A stretch of 7,048 bases of DNA from Pseudomonadota bacterium (GTDB lineage Bacteria > Bdellovibrionota > Bacteriovoracia > Bacteriovoracales > Bacteriovoracaceae): NCBI GenBank assembly GCA_021299675.1, contig JAJTIF010000067.1:1-7048 (forward strand), read 5' to 3'. Within the stretch, counting starts at the first letter, position 1, and every line of letters begins with the position of its first letter. The translations under genes were made by a program, and so were the position numbers. Shown in pieces: positions 6,442 through 7,048 of the stretch. Below the pieces are notes generated by a model. The model had not been told where the DNA came from and searched no databases. It saw only the letters and a list, made by a program, of their open reading frames with translations.

Positions 6442-7048
6442 ATTTTTGTAGATTCTCAATCACCACTGCTCCACCCTGACCGCCACCGATACAAAGTGTC
6501 GCAAGGCCATACTGCTTCTTGCGGCGCTTGAGTTCATGGGCCAGGGTGACCACCAAACGTGAGCCAGTCGAGCCCACCGGGTGACCCAGAGCGATCGCTC
6601 CGCCGTTGACGTTGAGTTTATCGTGGTCGATCTCTCCGATCACCTCATCGATGCCCCAGCGACTCGCAAGAGTTTTATCTCTCATCACTTTCTCACACCC
6701 CAGAACCTGAGCAGCGAAGGCTTCATTGAGTTCGATCAGATCCATCTGCGAGAGCTTCATGCCTGTGCGTTTGAGCACACCATGGGTAGCCATGACAGGA
6801 CCTAGTCCCATGCGCTCAGGCTCCAGCCCGTGGAAGTGGTAGTCCACCATGCGCGCCATGGGATTCAGGTTGAAGCGTTTGACGGCTTCTTCTGAACACA
6901 TCAGCCACATAGAGCCCCCGTCCGTGATCGGACAGGCATTCCCCACGGTCACTGTACCCGTGACTTTCTCAAAATAAGGCTTCATCTTGGCGAGACCTTC
7001 GACCGTGGAGTTGCCGCGCGGGCCGATATCGTCGTTAATCACACGGTC
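6440..7048 (-). CDS. fadI: Acetyl-CoA acyltransferase (thiolase), FadI-like beta subunit, C-terminal part
   Basis: The frame is open at the right edge, leaving the last 202 residues of a protein that is usually about 390-440 residues. Thiolases cleave 3-ketoacyl-CoA with CoA to release acetyl-CoA, the last step of beta-oxidation. Visible family motifs, numbered from the window edge, are RGNS (11-14), GNACPITDGGS (36-46), NEAFAAQ (108-114), NVNGGAIALGHPVGSTGSR with the active-site histidine H156, and LCIGGGQGGA with the second catalytic cysteine C186. The N-terminal nucleophilic cysteine lies outside the window. The RGNS...GTVT...N..P.TDG stretch and the position upstream of fadJ favour FadI over FadA; the NEAFA motif (HEAFA in E. 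coli FadI) is against, so the symbol is moderate. The GTG at 7042 is probably an internal valine codon. Its TAA overlaps the fadJ ribosome-binding site. Confidence 0.93.
   Translation of the reverse strand, partial: DRVINDDIGPRGNSTVEGLAKMKPYFEKVTGTVTVGNACPITDGGSMWLMCSEEAVKRFNLNPMARMVDYHFHGLEPERMGLGPVMATHGVLKRTGMKLSQMDLIELNEAFAAQVLGCEKVMRDKTLASRWGIDEVIGEIDHDKLNVNGGAIALGHPVGSTGSRLVVTLAHELKRRKKQYGLATLCIGGGQGGAVVIENLQK

Noticed and set aside
1..7048. Mobile island or defence system around the recombinase
   Set aside because: No tRNA, terminal repeats, transposase, phage genes, CRISPR repeats or nuclease/toxin genes are visible; neighbours are core-type genes.

Overview
The window reads as ordinary chromosome of a Gram-negative heterotroph that oxidises fatty acids. 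A LolC/E-type inner-membrane permease implies an outer membrane with lipoproteins, and a thiolase/FadJ pair implies beta-oxidation. A Tex protein and a Xer-type recombinase next to a poorly conserved PilZ-like protein loosely suggest the Bdellovibrionota/deltaproteobacterial side of the tree. That placement is inference from protein flavour, not from a marker gene. No rRNA, tRNA, CRISPR array, insertion sequence or phage gene was seen.

Layout. The left part is read on the + strand. It holds the C-terminal half of tex (to 1096), then a 50-base gap, then a complete tyrosine recombinase (1147-2166). The rest is read on the - strand, in transcription order from the right edge: the C-terminal half of a fadI-like thiolase (entering at 7048), the fused hydratase/dehydrogenase fadJ (6430-4304), a LolC/E-like permease (4303-3161), and, after a 74-base gap with its own promoter-like sequence, an unrecognised 307-residue protein (3086-2163). 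The two blocks converge, and the stop codons of the recombinase and the 307-residue protein overlap in four bases.

How the genes fit together. The thiolase and FadJ form a compact fadIJ-type operon covering the hydratase, 3-hydroxyacyl-CoA dehydrogenase and thiolase steps. The stop of fadJ is followed immediately by the start of the permease (TAG then ATG), with no ribosome-binding site, so the permease is probably translated by coupling to fadJ. Why a lipoprotein-release-type permease without a visible LolD ATPase sits in a beta-oxidation operon is the most interesting contextual question here. tex and the recombinase may be cotranscribed, but the recombinase start lies in a 29-base imperfect dyad with a promoter -10-like GATAAT inside it and no Shine-Dalgarno sequence, so its expression may be controlled separately.

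I found no clear new system. The best leads are the fadIJ-permease coupling, the degenerate PilZ-like protein and the dyad over the recombinase start.
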